Program-made: the position numbers and the translations under genes | In this document: piece by piece, positions 19,005 to 31,943 of the stretch | How the letters are laid out: every line of letters starts with the position of its first letter | How positions within the stretch are numbered: position 1 is the stretch's first letter | Notes under the pieces: model-generated | The model's input: the letters and a program-made list of their open reading frames with translations, nothing else | Told to the model about the DNA's origin: nothing | The model's database searches: none | Origin: Marinobacter sp. AC-23 | GTDB lineage: Bacteria > Pseudomonadota > Gammaproteobacteria > Pseudomonadales > Oleiphilaceae | DNA: 64,000 nucleotides | Direction of reading: 5' to 3' | Assembly (NCBI RefSeq): GCF_001858325.1 | Contig: NZ_MBPP01000006.1 | Span: 62,001-126,000, forward strand

Positions 19005-20154
19005 TCACTCGAAATACACAGAACCCTGGTTATAAAGCGTTGTAAGCAGGCCGAGCAGGGCAGGGTCTCCGGCAAACGGCGCCAGCGCGCTCATGTCGAT
19101 TCGGGCACCCGCGCACAGCAAAGGCGCCAGTGGGCGCGCGTCACCTTTAAGCAAAAACTGCTCACCGTCTGCAAAAAGAGCGGTTTCGTCACCTTCTTCA
19201 TGGTAAGCAAAACGCGAGCCTTCGTTCCAGCGTAATTGCTCGCCAGCCCGGAGAGCTTCGGAAAAATCCTCTTCAGAGGCTGGCTCATCTGCCGCCACAA
19301 CCACGTCTATGCTCTTGGGTGCGGTTGCGTACTGGCCAAACCACAAAGCCAGCGAGCGTTTGTCTTCAAGCTTTTCTGCCAGTACGGCCTGAAGGCGGTC
19401 AATAACACCTGGTTCGATGGTGCCCGGATTGTCTTGGACCTTCAAATCCGGATCATTCAAGTGATTGGCGGCGTCTGACTGGTTGCAAAGGAAATCCGTA
19501 AACCCGGTAAGCAAGTCGTCGATAGTTGGCGCACGGAAGCCACTGACAGGGTAATGCAATCGTCTTCGGCGATGCCGTGATGGCCAACGCCGGGCGGCAG
19601 GTACAGCATATCGCCAGGGGCAAGCGTGACCGTTTCTTCGCCTTCCCAGCTACTGAGTATGCGCAAAGGTGTGCCTTCTACCCTGGGCGAGGTTTGATCG
19701 CACCGACCACCAAACGTCCAGCGCCTGTGCCCCTGCGCCTGCAGCAGGAATACATCATATTGGTCGTAGTGAGGGCCTACGCTGCCGCCCTTGGCGCATA
19801 GCTGGCCATAATGTCGTCAAGGCGCCAGTTGGGCACGAAGCGGAAGTGTTCAAGAAGATCCGCTACTTCTGGAACCCAGTGGTCAAGACCCTGAACGAGC
19901 AACGTCCAGTTTTGTTCGGGAAGCTGGCTAAAACGCTCTTCAGAGAAAGGGCCGTTGTGTAATTGCCAAGGCTTTCCGTCATCGTTTTCGATAACGATAC
20001 GCGATTCCACACCTTCTTCGCAGGCAAGTCCCGCCAACTCGTCTGCATCGACAGGGCTCTGAAAGCCGGGAAATGCCTGGCGAATGACCAGCGGTTTTTT
20101 CTGCCAGTAGTCTTTCAGAAAGTCCGAAGGCGAACGTCCGCCAAGCATATCCAT
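19005..20154 (-). CDS. roxA: Ribosomal protein uL16 arginine hydroxylase RoxA/YcfD-like (two frameshifts)
   Basis: JmjC/cupin-type 2-oxoglutarate and Fe(II)-dependent oxygenase; E. coli YcfD hydroxylates an arginine of 50S protein L16. The N-terminal piece (MDMLGGRSPSDFLKDYWQKK) starts behind AAGGAAG. One base is missing near 19791, restoring SYAPKGGSVGPHYDQYDVFL with iron ligands H129 and D131, and one near 19540, restoring ITLSVGFRAPTIDDLL. The distal iron His lies in LPPGVGHHGIA. Repaired length is about 383 residues. It follows purB by 17 bases; this neighbourhood matches the purB region where ycfD occurs in relatives. Confidence 0.88.
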
Positions 20155-20171
20155 CGTTGTGCTTCCTTGAT

Positions 20172-21556
<1,385 letters not shown>

Positions 21557-21627
21557 TCAAAGAATCGGTTCAGAAAAAGGGATGTTCCATAATACACCAG
21601 CGTAACCGGTGAATCAGTGGTGTTAGG

Positions 21628-22272
21628 TCAGTTATCGAATGGGCGGTTCGCCTGTTCCGCGAGCTCCCTGGCATGCTGAACCACCTTGCGGCGCGACAAC
21701 ACCAGTTGCCAGCGGCGCCCGCCCGTTTGTCTCCAGAGCACCGCCGAACGTATGCCTGCGAGTAGAAGGGCGCGCACTTTGGCGGCATTCTCATCGCGCT
21801 GCAACAGTGAGGGGTTGCCACTTACCTGAATGCGTAGCCGGAACGTGCTAATGGTGTCCGCATAGACCGAGGCCAGGTTACTGACGAGGTTTGAGTGGAC
21901 ATAACCAAAGTGGCTGGCGGTATGCCTTGCCTGATCGATACGGCTGCCAATCACCTCTAGCATGTCCTTGTTCTGGTTAAGCTTGGATTCCAGCTGAATC
22001 AGGTTTAGAACGTAGCGCAGCACCTCGATATCCTGCTGTTTTTTTTGTTCGCTCATAACCGTAGAGAGTGTTATCAGGCCCTCACGAATGTCGGCAAGTT
22101 CGCCGCCATAAACGTCCAGCGTGCTGGCAGGGTCGCTGGCGAACAATGAGCGCAAGCAGGTTTCCAGGCTGGATTCGTTGCAGCTGCCATTGTTGGCGAT
22201 TTGTTGCACAAGATTGGCTGCCTGGAAGACGCCCGCCAGCGCCAGTGTCTGGTCGTGGAGTGATTTACTCAC
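21628..22272 (-). CDS. hflD: HflD family protein (YcfC, lysogenization regulator homolog)
   Basis: Membrane-associated helical protein of 214 residues, usual family length. In E. coli HflD binds phage lambda CII and speeds its degradation; the wider cellular role is unclear. Matching segments are [34 protein letters not shown] and [18 protein letters not shown]. Its ATG overlaps the mnmA stop, and purB follows 89 bases later, the standard gammaproteobacterial order. Confidence 0.93.
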   Translation of the reverse strand: MSKSLHDQTLALAGVFQAANLVQQIANNGSCNESSLETCLRSLFASDPASTLDVYGGELADIREGLITLSTVMSEQKKQQDIEVLRYVLNLIQLESKLNQNKDMLEVIGSRIDQARHTASHFGYVHSNLVSNLASVYADTISTFRLRIQVSGNPSLLQRDENAAKVRALLLAGIRSAVLWRQTGGRRWQLVLSRRKVVQHARELAEQANRPFDN

Positions 22273-23450
22273 AGGGGTGCCTCCGGTGCGCCAGCTCTGG
22301 CAAGGCGATCGGGAAGTGCTTCGTTGTCACGCCAGGTTTCAGTGATCACGCCGCCTCCCAGGCAAATGTCCTTGTCATAAAAAACCACAGATTGCCCAGG
22401 TGTCACGGCCCTTTGGGCGTCATCAAAAACCACTTTCACGCCGCCCTCGATAACAGACACTTCGCAATCCTGATCCGGCTGGCGGTAGCGGGTTTTAGCT
22501 TTACAGCGAAAAGATTGTGCCGGCGGTTCGCCCGCCACCCAGTCCACCGGGTCGGACAACAGGCCGCGAGAGAAAAGCAGTGGGTGATGCTTGCCCTGAA
22601 CGGCTGTCAGCACGTTACGCGTCAAATCTTTTTCGGCCACGTACCAGGGGTCGTCCCCAAAGTTGGTGAGCCCGCCAATCCCCAAGCCTTGGCGTTGGCC
22701 GATGGTGTGATACATCAATCCCTGGTGCCGGCCGATTGTTTGGCCTTCCGGGGTTTGTATATCGCCCGGCTGGGCCGGTAGATACTGTTTCAGGAAGTCG
22801 CTGAATTTGCGTTCACCAATAAAGCAGATGCCGGTGGAGTCTTTTTTGTCGTGGGTAACAAACCCCTGTTCCTCGGCAATCCGGCGTACTTCTGGCTTTT
22901 CCAGTTCACCTACGGGGAACAAAGTGCGGGCTATGCGATCACCTGACACGGCGTGCAAAAAGTAGCTCTGGTCTTTATTCCCATCCAGGCCTTTCAATAA
23001 AAGGGCTTTGCCCGAACCATCCGCAAGCGGGCGTTGGCGGGTGTAATGCCCGGTGGCGATGTAATCAGCGCCCAATGTAATGGCATAGTCGAGAAAGGCG
23101 CGGAATTTGACCTCTTTGTTGCACAGAATGTCCGGGTTGGGAGTACGCCCAGCCTGGTATTCAGAAAGGAAATGCTCAAAGACGCGATCCCAATACTCAG
23201 CGGCGAAGCTGGCGGTATGGAGCTTGATGCCGATGGCATCCGCAACATCCTGAGCATCAGCCAGATCGGTCATGGCGGTGCAGTATTCGGTGCCGTCATC
23301 TTCATCCCAGTTCTTCATGAACAGGCCTTCGACCTGATATCCCTGATCCTTGAGTAGCCAGGCAGCAACTGAAGAGTCGACACCGCCGGACATGCCAACG
23401 ATCACGCGTGTGTTTTCTAAAGTGGGGGCAGTAGGCGATGGATTTGTCAT
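22269..23450 (-). CDS. mnmA: tRNA-specific 2-thiouridylase MnmA
   Basis: PP-loop ATPase that adenylates U34 of Lys, Glu and Gln tRNAs and inserts sulfur delivered through TusA-type carriers. The PP-loop SGGVDSS is at 21-27, the first catalytic Cys is in [12 protein letters not shown] and the persulfide Cys in [10 protein letters not shown]. The start used is MTNPSPTAP; five upstream codons look non-native. It overlaps hflD by four bases and lies 51 bases after nudJ. Confidence 0.97.
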   Translation of the reverse strand: MTNPSPTAPTLENTRVIVGMSGGVDSSVAAWLLKDQGYQVEGLFMKNWDEDDGTEYCTAMTDLADAQDVADAIGIKLHTASFAAEYWDRVFEHFLSEYQAGRTPNPDILCNKEVKFRAFLDYAITLGADYIATGHYTRQRPLADGSGKALLLKGLDGNKDQSYFLHAVSGDRIARTLFPVGELEKPEVRRIAEEQGFVTHDKKDSTGICFIGERKFSDFLKQYLPAQPGDIQTPEGQTIGRHQGLMYHTIGQRQGLGIGGLTNFGDDPWYVAEKDLTRNVLTAVQGKHHPLLFSRGLLSDPVDWVAGEPPAQSFRCKAKTRYRQPDQDCEVSVIEGGVKVVFDDAQRAVTPGQSVVFYDKDICLGGGVITETWRDNEALPDRLARAGAPEAPL

Positions 23451-23501
23451 GACAGCTCTGAGCACCGGTGCAAAACGCGGGAGTCTACCATTTTGTGCCG
23501 G

Positions 23502-23951
23502 TTACGTCTGCGAGTCTGCAATTACATCCAGTGGATAACAGCGGCCACTTCGGTAATCCTCTATGCTTTTTACAACCAGCGGGCTGCGGAGTTTGTCGCC
23601 CAGCTGACGGATATCTTCCAGCGATAACCAGTGTGCTGCAATAATGCCGGTATCTAGCTTGTCGGTTATGCGATGGCGGGCCTTTCCTATGAAGCAAAAA
23701 CGATAATAGGTTACGCCGTTCGCGGGTGCCTTATAGGTGTACAGCCCCAAAAAGTGCTCCGGCTCGACATCCCATCCGGTTTCTTCCAGTGCCTCGCGCC
23801 TTACGGCGTCTAGAATGGCCTCGTCTTCTTCAACGTGTCCTGCAGGTTGGTTGAACACAATTCTTCCGCTGCTGCGCTCCTCAACCATCAGGAATCGGCC
23901 GTGTGCATCTTCAACCACCACAGCTACCGTGGCATGGGGTGTCCAGGTCAT
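23502..23951 (-). CDS. nudJ: Phosphatase NudJ (Nudix hydrolase)
   Basis: Nudix hydrolase; E. coli NudJ acts on hydroxymethylpyrimidine diphosphate and on nucleoside tri- and diphosphates. The Nudix box starts at GHVEEDEAI and ends in RREALEETGW, giving the full Gx5Ex7REUxEExGU pattern. The 149-residue length and its place between rluE and mnmA, overlapping rluE by four bases, support the name. Confidence 0.92.
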   Translation of the reverse strand: MTWTPHATVAVVVEDAHGRFLMVEERSSGRIVFNQPAGHVEEDEAILDAVRREALEETGWDVEPEHFLGLYTYKAPANGVTYYRFCFIGKARHRITDKLDTGIIAAHWLSLEDIRQLGDKLRSPLVVKSIEDYRSGRCYPLDVIADSQT

Positions 23952-24586
23952 GATCCTTGGGTTCTCCGTGGCGCCTTGGCGGGCTGGGCTCGCGTCGGTC
24001 GCTTACCGGGTTGGGTGGTTTTAGGTAAATTGATGACGAATTTCCGGTATTTGCCCGGCTCAAGGCCGTCTAGCGTCCAGTCACCAATACGATAGCGGAT
24101 CAATCGCAGTGTTGGAAACCCAACGGCAGCCGTCATCCGCCGCACTTGTCTGTTTCGACCTTCAGTGATAGTCAGTTCAATCCAGCTAGTGGGCACTGTA
24201 TCGCGCCGGCGCACCGCTGGAACTCTGGGCCACAGTTTAGGCTCTTTCATCCGGCGGACTTTTGCTGGGCGGGTGCGGCCATCCTTGAGGGTTACGCCGG
24301 CACCAAGCGCCTCTATGGCGCCCGCAGACACGTCGCCTTCAACTTGAACCCAATAGGTTTTGGCCATTTTCAGGGCAGGCGATGCAATGCGATGCTGCAA
24401 AGGGCCGTCGCTGGTGAGCAAAAGAAGGCCTTCGGAATCGTAATCCAGTCGCCCGGCAGGGTAGGCATCAGGAATAGGAATCCACTCAGCCAATGTTGAA
24501 CGGGGTGCCTGTCCGGCGGTTGTGGATTCATCCGTAAACTGGCTGAGGACTTGAAAAGGCTTATTAAACAGGATGAGTTCAGCCAT
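23948..24586 (-). CDS. rluE: 23S rRNA pseudouridine(2457) synthase RluE
   Basis: Makes pseudouridine at position 2457 in the peptidyl transferase region of 23S rRNA. Catalytic Asp is in GRLDYDSEGLLLLT; ITEGRNRQVRRM and the ILFNKPFQVLSQF N-terminus are typical of the RsuA/RluB/E/F branch. The C-terminal tail is basic and Pro-rich (about 190-212). The frame is intact, 212 residues. It is the first gene of the minus-strand run leading to purB. Confidence 0.93.
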   Translation of the reverse strand: MAELILFNKPFQVLSQFTDESTTAGQAPRSTLAEWIPIPDAYPAGRLDYDSEGLLLLTSDGPLQHRIASPALKMAKTYWVQVEGDVSAGAIEALGAGVTLKDGRTRPAKVRRMKEPKLWPRVPAVRRRDTVPTSWIELTITEGRNRQVRRMTAAVGFPTLRLIRYRIGDWTLDGLEPGKYRKFVINLPKTTQPGKRPTRAQPAKAPRRTQGS

Positions 24587-24696
24587 GGAGGCGGCTCCAG
24601 AGTAGGAGAAGTAAGGTCAGCGAAGGGTACGTAGAAAAAATAGCGTTTGAAAGCAAAAAATAGCCCCGCTCCCGTGCAAGGATGCACAGGCTGAAG

Positions 24697-24718
24697 CCTG
24701 CCGGATGAATCCGGCAGG
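24697..24718. terminator. Perfect inverted repeat downstream of cspD
   Basis: CCTGCCGGAT and ATCCGGCAGG form a perfect ten-base stem with a minimal loop, just after the cspD stop on the minus strand. No T-run follows directly; a T6 stretch lies about 45 bases further on that strand. It could be a weak terminator, an mRNA-end stabiliser or a REP-like element. Confidence 0.4.
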
Positions 24719-24755
24719 AGGGCTTAGCTTGTGGACGGCCTGCCTGGGCGGTGTC

Positions 24756-25073
24756 TCAGGCGTTCGCAGCGCGGGGAGGATAGCCTCCGCGATCCTCTTC
24801 TGCGTTTTCGGTCGTGTCTTCCGAGGTTTCTGACGCACCCGTTTGAGTTTCGGCCTGCCCGCCAGCCTGCTCCTCGGGCACGATATTGACGGCATGCACG
24901 CCTTTATCGCTGGGTTTTTTATCAAAATTAACTGCCTGGCCCGCTTTCAACGTTTTGTAGCCGTCCATATGAATTGACGAAAAGTGGGCAAACAGATCGT
25001 CACTACAGCCATCTTCTATGATGAAGCCGTACCCCTTGGCATTGTTGAACCACTTTACCTTACCCCTTGGCAT
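24756..25073 (-). CDS. cspD: Cold shock domain protein, CspD-like with acidic tail
   Basis: Single-stranded nucleic-acid-binding cold shock domain (about 1-67) with RNP1 KGYGFI and RNP2 DLFAHFS. CspD in E. coli inhibits replication in stationary phase and lies next to clpS, as here. Unlike short CspA-type proteins this one has an extra tail of about 38 residues rich in Glu, Gln, Thr and Gly, probably disordered. A GGGGAG ribosome-binding site precedes the ATG. Divergent from clpS-clpA. Confidence 0.88.
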   Translation of the reverse strand: MPRGKVKWFNNAKGYGFIIEDGCSDDLFAHFSSIHMDGYKTLKAGQAVNFDKKPSDKGVHAVNIVPEEQAGGQAETQTGASETSEDTTENAEEDRGGYPPRAANA

Positions 25074-25382
25074 GATGAACTCCCCTGTTCTTTTGCTGTC
25101 ACTTGTTATTGTTTACTTCACTGATCGGCTTTGAAGCTGCATTTTGCCGGTCTCGGTTACAAAGATTGCTCATGTATTTACATTATTTAACATGGCAGGT
25201 TAACTTTCGGCGAAACCCGGAGTCGAGTCAATAGCTTCTATTACGGTAATGTGTGGTTGAACGCAGTCTGGAAGCGGTATCATGATCGTATTAGTAATTA
25301 TCTCATCCCCGGGACGTAGTCGGACTTGAAAACCCGGGGCCAGACAACCACATTAATGAAAGGCGCCGATAAGCGGTAAAGA
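25074..25382. other. Divergent regulatory gap between cspD and clpS
   Basis: About 309 bases with no convincing open reading frame. It is AT-rich near the cspD side (about 25160-25200) and must hold the divergent promoters for cspD and clpS-clpA. An inverted repeat CCCCGGG / CCCGGGG (about 25307-25342, with the CCCGGGG partner near 25335) is visible toward clpS. No operator type can be named from sequence alone. Confidence 0.45.
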
Positions 25383-25745
25383 ATGATGCGGACTATCGAA
25401 AATTCTCTACTAGTATTAAATCAGGGGGAGGATGAACAACCGGGGCGTCACGACGACCTCAGCGTTGCTCCCGAAAAACCTGCCCTGAAACGCCCGTCGC
25501 AATTTCGGGTTATGTTGTTGAATGATGATTACACGCCCATGGATTTTGTTGTGGAAGTGTTAATGACATTTTTCGGAATGAATGAAGAAAAGGCGACACA
25601 GGTGATGCTGCTCGTCCATACCCAAGGTAAGGCGGTATGCGGGGTTTATACCCGGGACATCGCGGAAACAAAGGCGGCACAGGTGAACCAGTATTCCTCG
25701 GAATGCGACCATCCGCTCCTTTGCGAGATTGAATGTGCGGACTGA
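25383..25745 (+). CDS. clpS: ATP-dependent Clp protease adaptor ClpS
   Basis: Adaptor that binds proteins with destabilising N-terminal residues (N-degrons) and delivers them to ClpA-ClpP. The 120-residue protein has a flexible N-terminal extension and the core [19 protein letters not shown], followed by [21 protein letters not shown]. The residues lining the N-degron pocket (N-D-D-x-T and the Met-Phe pairs) are present. clpA follows directly. Bpt and Aat, which create N-degrons, are encoded a few kilobases downstream. Confidence 0.96.
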   Translation: MMRTIENSLLVLNQGEDEQPGRHDDLSVAPEKPALKRPSQFRVMLLNDDYTPMDFVVEVLMTFFGMNEEKATQVMLLVHTQGKAVCGVYTRDIAETKAAQVNQYSSECDHPLLCEIECAD

Positions 25746-25763
25746 TACATGTTGGGGTGGCCC

Positions 25764-28034
25764 ATGCTGAGCAAAGATCTTGAAATTACGCTGAATACGG
25801 CCTTCAAAAGTGCCCGCGACAAGCGCCATGAATTCATGACCGTAGAGCATTTATTGCTGGCTCTGCTGGAAAATGAGTCTGCAGTGGGGGTTCTCAAGGC
25901 CTGTGGTGCAGATCTCAAGCAGCTTCATGATGAGCTGGTTGAATTTGTGGACTCTACAACTCCATTGATTCCTGGTAGCGATGATGAGCGCGAAACCCAA
26001 CCAACACTTGGATTTCAGAGAGTGTTGCAGCGCGCTGTGTTTCATGTGCAATCCTCTGGAAAGAAAGAAGTAACCGGAGCCAATGTGCTGGTTGCTATTT
26101 TCAGTGAGCAGGAAAGCCAGGCTGTGTATGTGCTCAAGAAACAGAGCGTTGCACGCATTGATGTCGTCAACTTTGTGTCTCATGGGATTTCCCGTGTTCA
26201 AGGCGCAGAAGATCAGGACGGCAGCGATCAGACCTCGCACGAGGAGGCTGGCGAAGAGGGCGGGCAGTCCAAGCCGCTGGAAACTTACGCAACCAATTTG
26301 AATGAGCAGGCTCGCCAAGGACGCATTGACCCGCTAATCGGCCGCGAACATGAGGTTGAGCGGGTGGTACAGATCCTGGTGCGCCGGCGCAAGAATAACC
26401 CGTTGTTGGTGGGCGAGGCTGGTGTCGGCAAGACCGCCATTGCAGAGGGGCTGGCCAAACGCATTGTTGATGGCCAGGTGCCAGATATCATTTCCGACGG
26501 CGTGGTGTATTCACTGGATCTTGGCGCGCTGCTCGCCGGAACCAAGTACCGTGGTGATTTCGAAAAGCGTCTTAAGGGGCTGCTTTCAGACCTGAAAAAA
26601 GAAAAGCACGCGATTCTGTTCATTGATGAGATTCACACCATCATTGGTGCAGGGTCTGCCTCTGGTGGCGTGATGGATGCCTCGAATCTGCTAAAGCCCA
26701 TGCTGGGCTCTGGTGAGATCCGTTGCATTGGCTCAACCACGTATCAGGAGTTCCGGGGTATCTTTGAGAAGGACAGTGCGTTGGCCCGACGCTTCCAGAA
26801 GATTGACGTGAATGAGCCGAGTGTCGAGGACACCTATCAGATACTCAAAGGCCTGAAGCCGAACTTTGAAAAGCACCACGATCTGAAATATACCGATCAG
26901 GCGCTGCGTGTTGCTGCGGAGTTGGCAGATCGATACATTACCGATCGCCATCTTCCGGACAAGGCCATCGACGTGATCGATGAAGCTGGTGCGCGGCAGC
27001 GCTTGATGCCGGAGGGCAAGCGCCTGGACACGGTTGGTGTGCCAGAAATCGAAGATGTGGTTGCCAAAATTGCCCGCATTCCACCCAAGAACGTGTCCAC
27101 CAGCGACAAAGATCTGCTGCGTAATCTGGAGCGTGATCTCAAGATGGTGGTGTTTGGGCAGGATCCCGCAATTGAGTCTTTATCTACGGCAATCAAGCTG
27201 GCTCGTGCTGGCCTGAAAGCGCCAGAAAAGCCAGAAGGTTCCTTCTTGTTTGCTGGGCCTACGGGTGTTGGTAAAACAGAGGTAACCAAGCAGTTGGCTA
27301 AGGCGCTCGGTGTTGAGCTGGTTCGGTTCGATATGTCGGAGTACATGGAGCGCCATACGGTCTCCCGCCTCATTGGCGCGCCCCCGGGTTATGTGGGTTA
27401 CGACCAGGGTGGTCTGTTAACAGAATCTGTTAACAAGCACCCACATTGCGTGCTGTTGCTCGATGAGATCGAAAAGGCGCATCCGGAAGTCTTCAACTTG
27501 CTTCTGCAGGTGATGGACCACGGCACCTTGACTGATAACAACGGGCGCAAGGCTGACTTCCGCCATGTGATCCTGGTCATGACCACGAACGCGGGCGCTG
27601 AAAGCATGGCCCGTCGCTCGATTGGCTTCAGTGAGCAGGATCACAGCAGTGATGGTATGGAAATCATCAGTAAAACGTTTACGCCTGAGTTCCGGAACCG
27701 TCTGGACAGCATTATCCAGTTCGGTGATCTGAAGAAGGAAACCATCACCTTTGTGGTGGACAAGTTCCTGACCGAGTTGCAGGCGCAACTGGATGAGAAG
27801 CATGTGGTGTTGCATGTGGACGACGAGGTTAAATCCTGGCTCGCGGACAAGGGCTATGATGTGACCATGGGTGCACGCCCAATGTCACGCCTGATTCAGG
27901 ATAAAATCAAGCGTCCTCTCGCTGAGCAGATCCTGTTCGGCAGCTTGTCTGAGAAAGGCGGCGATGTGTTCATCCATCTCAAGGATGATGAGTTGGTGTT
28001 CGACTATGAAGATGAGCCTGCAGAAGCCGTTTAA
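25764..28034 (+). CDS. clpA: ATP-dependent Clp protease ATPase subunit ClpA
   Basis: Hexameric unfoldase of ClpAP. N-terminal double Clp-N domain (about 1-140, ClpS docking), first AAA+ module with GEAGVGKTA, second with GPTGVGKTE and [13 protein letters not shown]. The ClpP-docking loop reads RSIGFSEQ, with IGF instead of the E. coli IGL. I chose the start [11 protein letters not shown] (756 residues, E. coli 758); five upstream codons are open, and a G-rich ribosome-binding site lies within them. Followed by a strong terminator. Confidence 0.97.
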   Translation: MLSKDLEITLNTAFKSARDKRHEFMTVEHLLLALLENESAVGVLKACGADLKQLHDELVEFVDSTTPLIPGSDDERETQPTLGFQRVLQRAVFHVQSSGKKEVTGANVLVAIFSEQESQAVYVLKKQSVARIDVVNFVSHGISRVQGAEDQDGSDQTSHEEAGEEGGQSKPLETYATNLNEQARQGRIDPLIGREHEVERVVQILVRRRKNNPLLVGEAGVGKTAIAEGLAKRIVDGQVPDIISDGVVYSLDLGALLAGTKYRGDFEKRLKGLLSDLKKEKHAILFIDEIHTIIGAGSASGGVMDASNLLKPMLGSGEIRCIGSTTYQEFRGIFEKDSALARRFQKIDVNEPSVEDTYQILKGLKPNFEKHHDLKYTDQALRVAAELADRYITDRHLPDKAIDVIDEAGARQRLMPEGKRLDTVGVPEIEDVVAKIARIPPKNVSTSDKDLLRNLERDLKMVVFGQDPAIESLSTAIKLARAGLKAPEKPEGSFLFAGPTGVGKTEVTKQLAKALGVELVRFDMSEYMERHTVSRLIGAPPGYVGYDQGGLLTESVNKHPHCVLLLDEIEKAHPEVFNLLLQVMDHGTLTDNNGRKADFRHVILVMTTNAGAESMARRSIGFSEQDHSSDGMEIISKTFTPEFRNRLDSIIQFGDLKKETITFVVDKFLTELQAQLDEKHVVLHVDDEVKSWLADKGYDVTMGARPMSRLIQDKIKRPLAEQILFGSLSEKGGDVFIHLKDDELVFDYEDEPAEAV

Positions 28035-28065
28035 AGCGGCTGGCAGGCTGGAAGTAGTCACCAAC

Positions 28066-28099
28066 AAAAAAACCGCTGCAGTGATGCAGCGGTTTTTTT
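28066..28099. terminator. Bidirectional rho-independent terminator, clpA/infA
   Basis: A GC-rich stem (ACCGCTGCA with TGCAGCGGT, loop GTGA) is flanked by A7 on the left and T7 on the right, so it should terminate both the clpA and the convergent infA transcripts. Confidence 0.93.
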
Positions 28100-28124
28100 A
28101 TGCTTCTTCGATGTCGCCGTTGCT

Positions 28125-28343
28125 TTAGCGGGCGCGGTACACAATCCGGCCTTTGCTCAGATCGTAAGGCGTTAACTCAACCTTGACCTTGTCACCTGTC
28201 AGGATGCGGATATAGTTTTTACGCATCTTGCCGGAGATGTGAGCAGTAACAACGTGGCCGTTGCTCAGCTCAACCCGGAACATGGTGTTTGGAAGGGTAT
28301 CAAGAATAACGCCTTCCATTTCAATAGCATCTGTCTTCGCCAT
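28125..28343 (-). CDS. infA: Translation initiation factor IF-1
   Basis: Small 72-residue OB-fold factor that binds the 30S A site with IF-2 and IF-3. The sequence is a near-perfect family match: [39 protein letters not shown], ending in [13 protein letters not shown]. It lies between clpA and bpt-aat as in many gammaproteobacteria, converging on clpA across a shared terminator. Confidence 0.98.
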   Translation of the reverse strand: MAKTDAIEMEGVILDTLPNTMFRVELSNGHVVTAHISGKMRKNYIRILTGDKVKVELTPYDLSKGRIVYRAR

Positions 28344-28483
28344 TCAGTAAAAACCTCTATTGGGAATGCTTTCCGTAATTTTAAATTGCGCAATTCTGCC
28401 TGATTTTTCGGCGTTTGGCAAAGTGTGTATGCAAACACTCATTAAAAAGCGCCTGGTTGCTGTGTATTGGGCTGAAAAAGGCA

Positions 28484-29197
28484 CTAGGGAGCTTCCAGTA
28501 CTCGCCACTGGCCGTCCTGCAATGCTTCTATGGGCTTGAAGCGGGTTTTGTAATTCATTTTTTGGCACTGCTTTATCCAGTAGCCTAGATAGAGGTATGG
28601 AAGTTTGCGTCGGCGGGCTTCCTGGATTTGCCAAAGAACAGCGAAGGTGCCCAGGCTTCTGTGTTCCAGGGCAGGGTCAAACACTGTGTATATGGCTGAC
28701 AGCCCATCCTCCAAAGCATCTACAGCGGCCAGTGCCACCAATTCTCCATGTTCATGAATTTCCAGAAACAACGAGTCTGTCGCGCCCTCTACGAGAAACG
28801 ACGTGAACTGTTCCCGTGAGGGCGGGTACATGTCGCCATCTTTGTGTCTTAGCTCTACGTAGTTGGCGTAAAGCTGGTAATAGCGTTCACTGAAGGCTGC
28901 GGGAACCAGCACACATTCAAGGTCGCTGTTCTTCTTCATGACCCGGCGCTGACTGCGATCCGGGCGAAAGCTATTTACGTTTAGCCGTACGGGAATGCAG
29001 GCGTTACAGGCTTCGCAATGGGGTCGATAATAATGCGACCCACTGCGGCGAAAGCCTAGTGATGTGAGTTGGCTGTACAGCTTTTTGTCGATGTTGGCTC
29101 GCGGGTCGACAAACATGGTTGTCGCTTCGCGATCAGGGAGGTAGCTGCAGTCGTGGGCAGGTGTTGCGAAAAACACCAGGGTTCTGAGACTACTCAT
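28484..29197 (-). CDS. bpt: Aspartate/glutamate leucyltransferase Bpt (Ate-like)
   Basis: Aminoacyl-tRNA-protein transferase that adds Leu to N-terminal Asp or Glu, making N-degrons for ClpS-ClpAP. The 237 residues carry the family's cysteine cluster (CEACNACIPVR), the N-terminal FATPAHDCSYLPDREA, and YLYLGYWIKQCQKMNYK. Its ATG directly follows the aat stop (TGAATG), so the two N-end-rule transferases are coupled. Confidence 0.95.
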   Translation of the reverse strand: MSSLRTLVFFATPAHDCSYLPDREATTMFVDPRANIDKKLYSQLTSLGFRRSGSHYYRPHCEACNACIPVRLNVNSFRPDRSQRRVMKKNSDLECVLVPAAFSERYYQLYANYVELRHKDGDMYPPSREQFTSFLVEGATDSLFLEIHEHGELVALAAVDALEDGLSAIYTVFDPALEHRSLGTFAVLWQIQEARRRKLPYLYLGYWIKQCQKMNYKTRFKPIEALQDGQWRVLEAP

Positions 29198-29910
29198 TCA
29201 TGCCTCCGGCCCGTGCCATTGCCAGTGGAGTGTCCAGTCTGGCTGATTCGGTTTTCGGTCTGCGTATGTATCGATTATAGATAAAAATTCGCGTCTGGCC
29301 AGGGTGTGTGCGCCCATGCTTAAAAGATGGTCGCTCTCTACCTGGCAGTCCATTATTTGGTAGCCCCAGTCTTGTAATTGACGGGCCAGATGAACCATCA
29401 GCACTTTGGATGCGTTGGTTTCCAGGGAAAACATGGATTCGCCGAAAAAACACTGCCCTATGGCGAGCCCATACATGCCGCCTGCCAGTTCGCCGTTTTG
29501 GTTCCACACTTCGATGGAATGAGCAACGCCCTGGCGGTGCAATGCGGAGTAACTGGCGATCATGTCGTCGGTTATCCAGGTGCCTTCACTGCGGGTGGAG
29601 GCGCACAGGCGAATGATTCGGCCGAAGGTTGGTCGGTGGTTACGTTGAAGCGGCGCTGGTTGAGTGTTTTGCGCAGGCTTCGGGATATGTGGATGTCTTC
29701 GGGAAAGAGCACGCATCTAGGGTCTGGCGACCACCAGAGTATGGGTTGGTCGTCGCTGTACCAGGGGAATATTCCGCTGCGATACGCGAGGATCAGGCGT
29801 TCGGTGGAGAGGTCGCCGCCCAGCGCGAGAAGGCCATCGGGGTCGTCGAGGGCTTCTTCGGCTGGGGGGAACCAGAGTTCGTCAGGGTCTAGCCAGGGTA
29901 GTGAGGTCAT
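29198..29910 (-). CDS. aat: Leucyl/phenylalanyl-tRNA-protein transferase Aat (frameshifted)
   Basis: Transfers Leu or Phe to N-terminal Arg or Lys of proteins, producing N-degrons. Family segments: [66 protein letters not shown]. One base is missing near 29626; restoring it joins FNVTTDQ to [17 protein letters not shown] and gives about 237 residues, the normal length. Coupled to bpt downstream; trxB is on the same strand about 20 bases upstream. Confidence 0.93.
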
Positions 29911-29931
29911 CCTGCCTGCTTTGTGTCTGTA

Positions 29932-30893
<962 letters not shown>

Positions 30894-31024
30894 TCACTAA
30901 AACGGTACGTGTCAGGCTCTTTCAGAGCCAGCAATGCGAGGAAGGTGGAAAGGCTACCACGAATGCAGCGGGCTGCCAGTTGTTTTGCCCAATTCCACTG
31001 ATTAAGCTTTTCTATCTGGTTCGT

Positions 31025-31936
31025 CTATTCCAACACTGAAACGGTGGTTAGCAGCTGCCGCACGCGCTCTGTACTTTTCCCGGATTCGCCCTGCTCAAGT
31101 CGGTGTTCAGCAATGGCTGGAAAGACTGCCTGGACATCGTCGGGTAGAGCGTGTCGGCGACCTTGCATCAGAGCCCAGGCTTTTGTGGCTCTGAGCAAGC
31201 CAATGCCGGCCCTGGGGGATAATCCGTAAAGCAGTCCGGGCATGCGGCGGCTTTGTTCCAGCAAGCGTTGAATGTAATCCAGCAGTGCAGAGCTGGCGCT
31301 TACACGAGCGACTTCATCTTGCAGTGTTTCCAGATCAGCCTCGGAAAGCAGTGTGCCTAGCCGATCTGTCATTGCACGGCGGTCTTCGCCTTCCAGCAGT
31401 TCACGCTCCGCTCTGGGGTCTGGGTAGCCAAGCCGTATACGCATTAGAAACCGATCGAGCTGGGATTCTGGTAGCGGGTAGGTGCCACCCTGTTCGGTTG
31501 GGTTCTGTGTGGCGATCACGAAGAAGGGATGCGGTAACGGGCGTGTCTCGCCTTCAATAGACACTTGGCGCTCTTCCATAGCTTCAAGCAAGGCGCTTTG
31601 GGTTCTTGGTGACGCTCGGTTTATCTCATCTGCCAGCACAACCTGAGCAAATATTGGCCCCGGGTGGAACACCAGGCTACCTGCCTGTTTGTCGTACATG
31701 GAATAACCCAATACGTCGGCGGGCAACAGATCGTTGGTGAACTGAATGCGCTGGTAACTAAGACCCATGGATTTGGCTAAGGCGTGAGATAAGGTGGTTT
31801 TGCCCATGCCGGGGATGTCTTCGATCAGCAGGTGGCCTTTGGCGAGCAGGCCGCAAAGGGCCAGACGAACCTGATGCTCCTTGCCAAGGAGGATTTGGTT
31901 GAGCTCGGTAACAACGGTATCCACCAGTTTTTTCAT
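31025..31936 (-). CDS. MoxR-family AAA+ ATPase
   Basis: AAA+ chaperone-like ATPase of 303 residues. Walker A GMGKTT (43-48), Walker B LADEINRASPRTQSALLEAM, and the MoxR-specific ATQNPTEQGGTYPLPE and sensor segment GLSPRAGIGLLRA. MoxR proteins usually help mature or activate partner proteins encoded beside them (DUF58/VWA proteins). No such gene follows here: the next gene downstream is trxB. It is seven bases after aguB and could share its transcript. Confidence 0.9.
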   Translation of the reverse strand: MKKLVDTVVTELNQILLGKEHQVRLALCGLLAKGHLLIEDIPGMGKTTLSHALAKSMGLSYQRIQFTNDLLPADVLGYSMYDKQAGSLVFHPGPIFAQVVLADEINRASPRTQSALLEAMEERQVSIEGETRPLPHPFFVIATQNPTEQGGTYPLPESQLDRFLMRIRLGYPDPRAERELLEGEDRRAMTDRLGTLLSEADLETLQDEVARVSASSALLDYIQRLLEQSRRMPGLLYGLSPRAGIGLLRATKAWALMQGRRHALPDDVQAVFPAIAEHRLEQGESGKSTERVRQLLTTVSVLE

Positions 31937-31943
31937 GCTGGGA

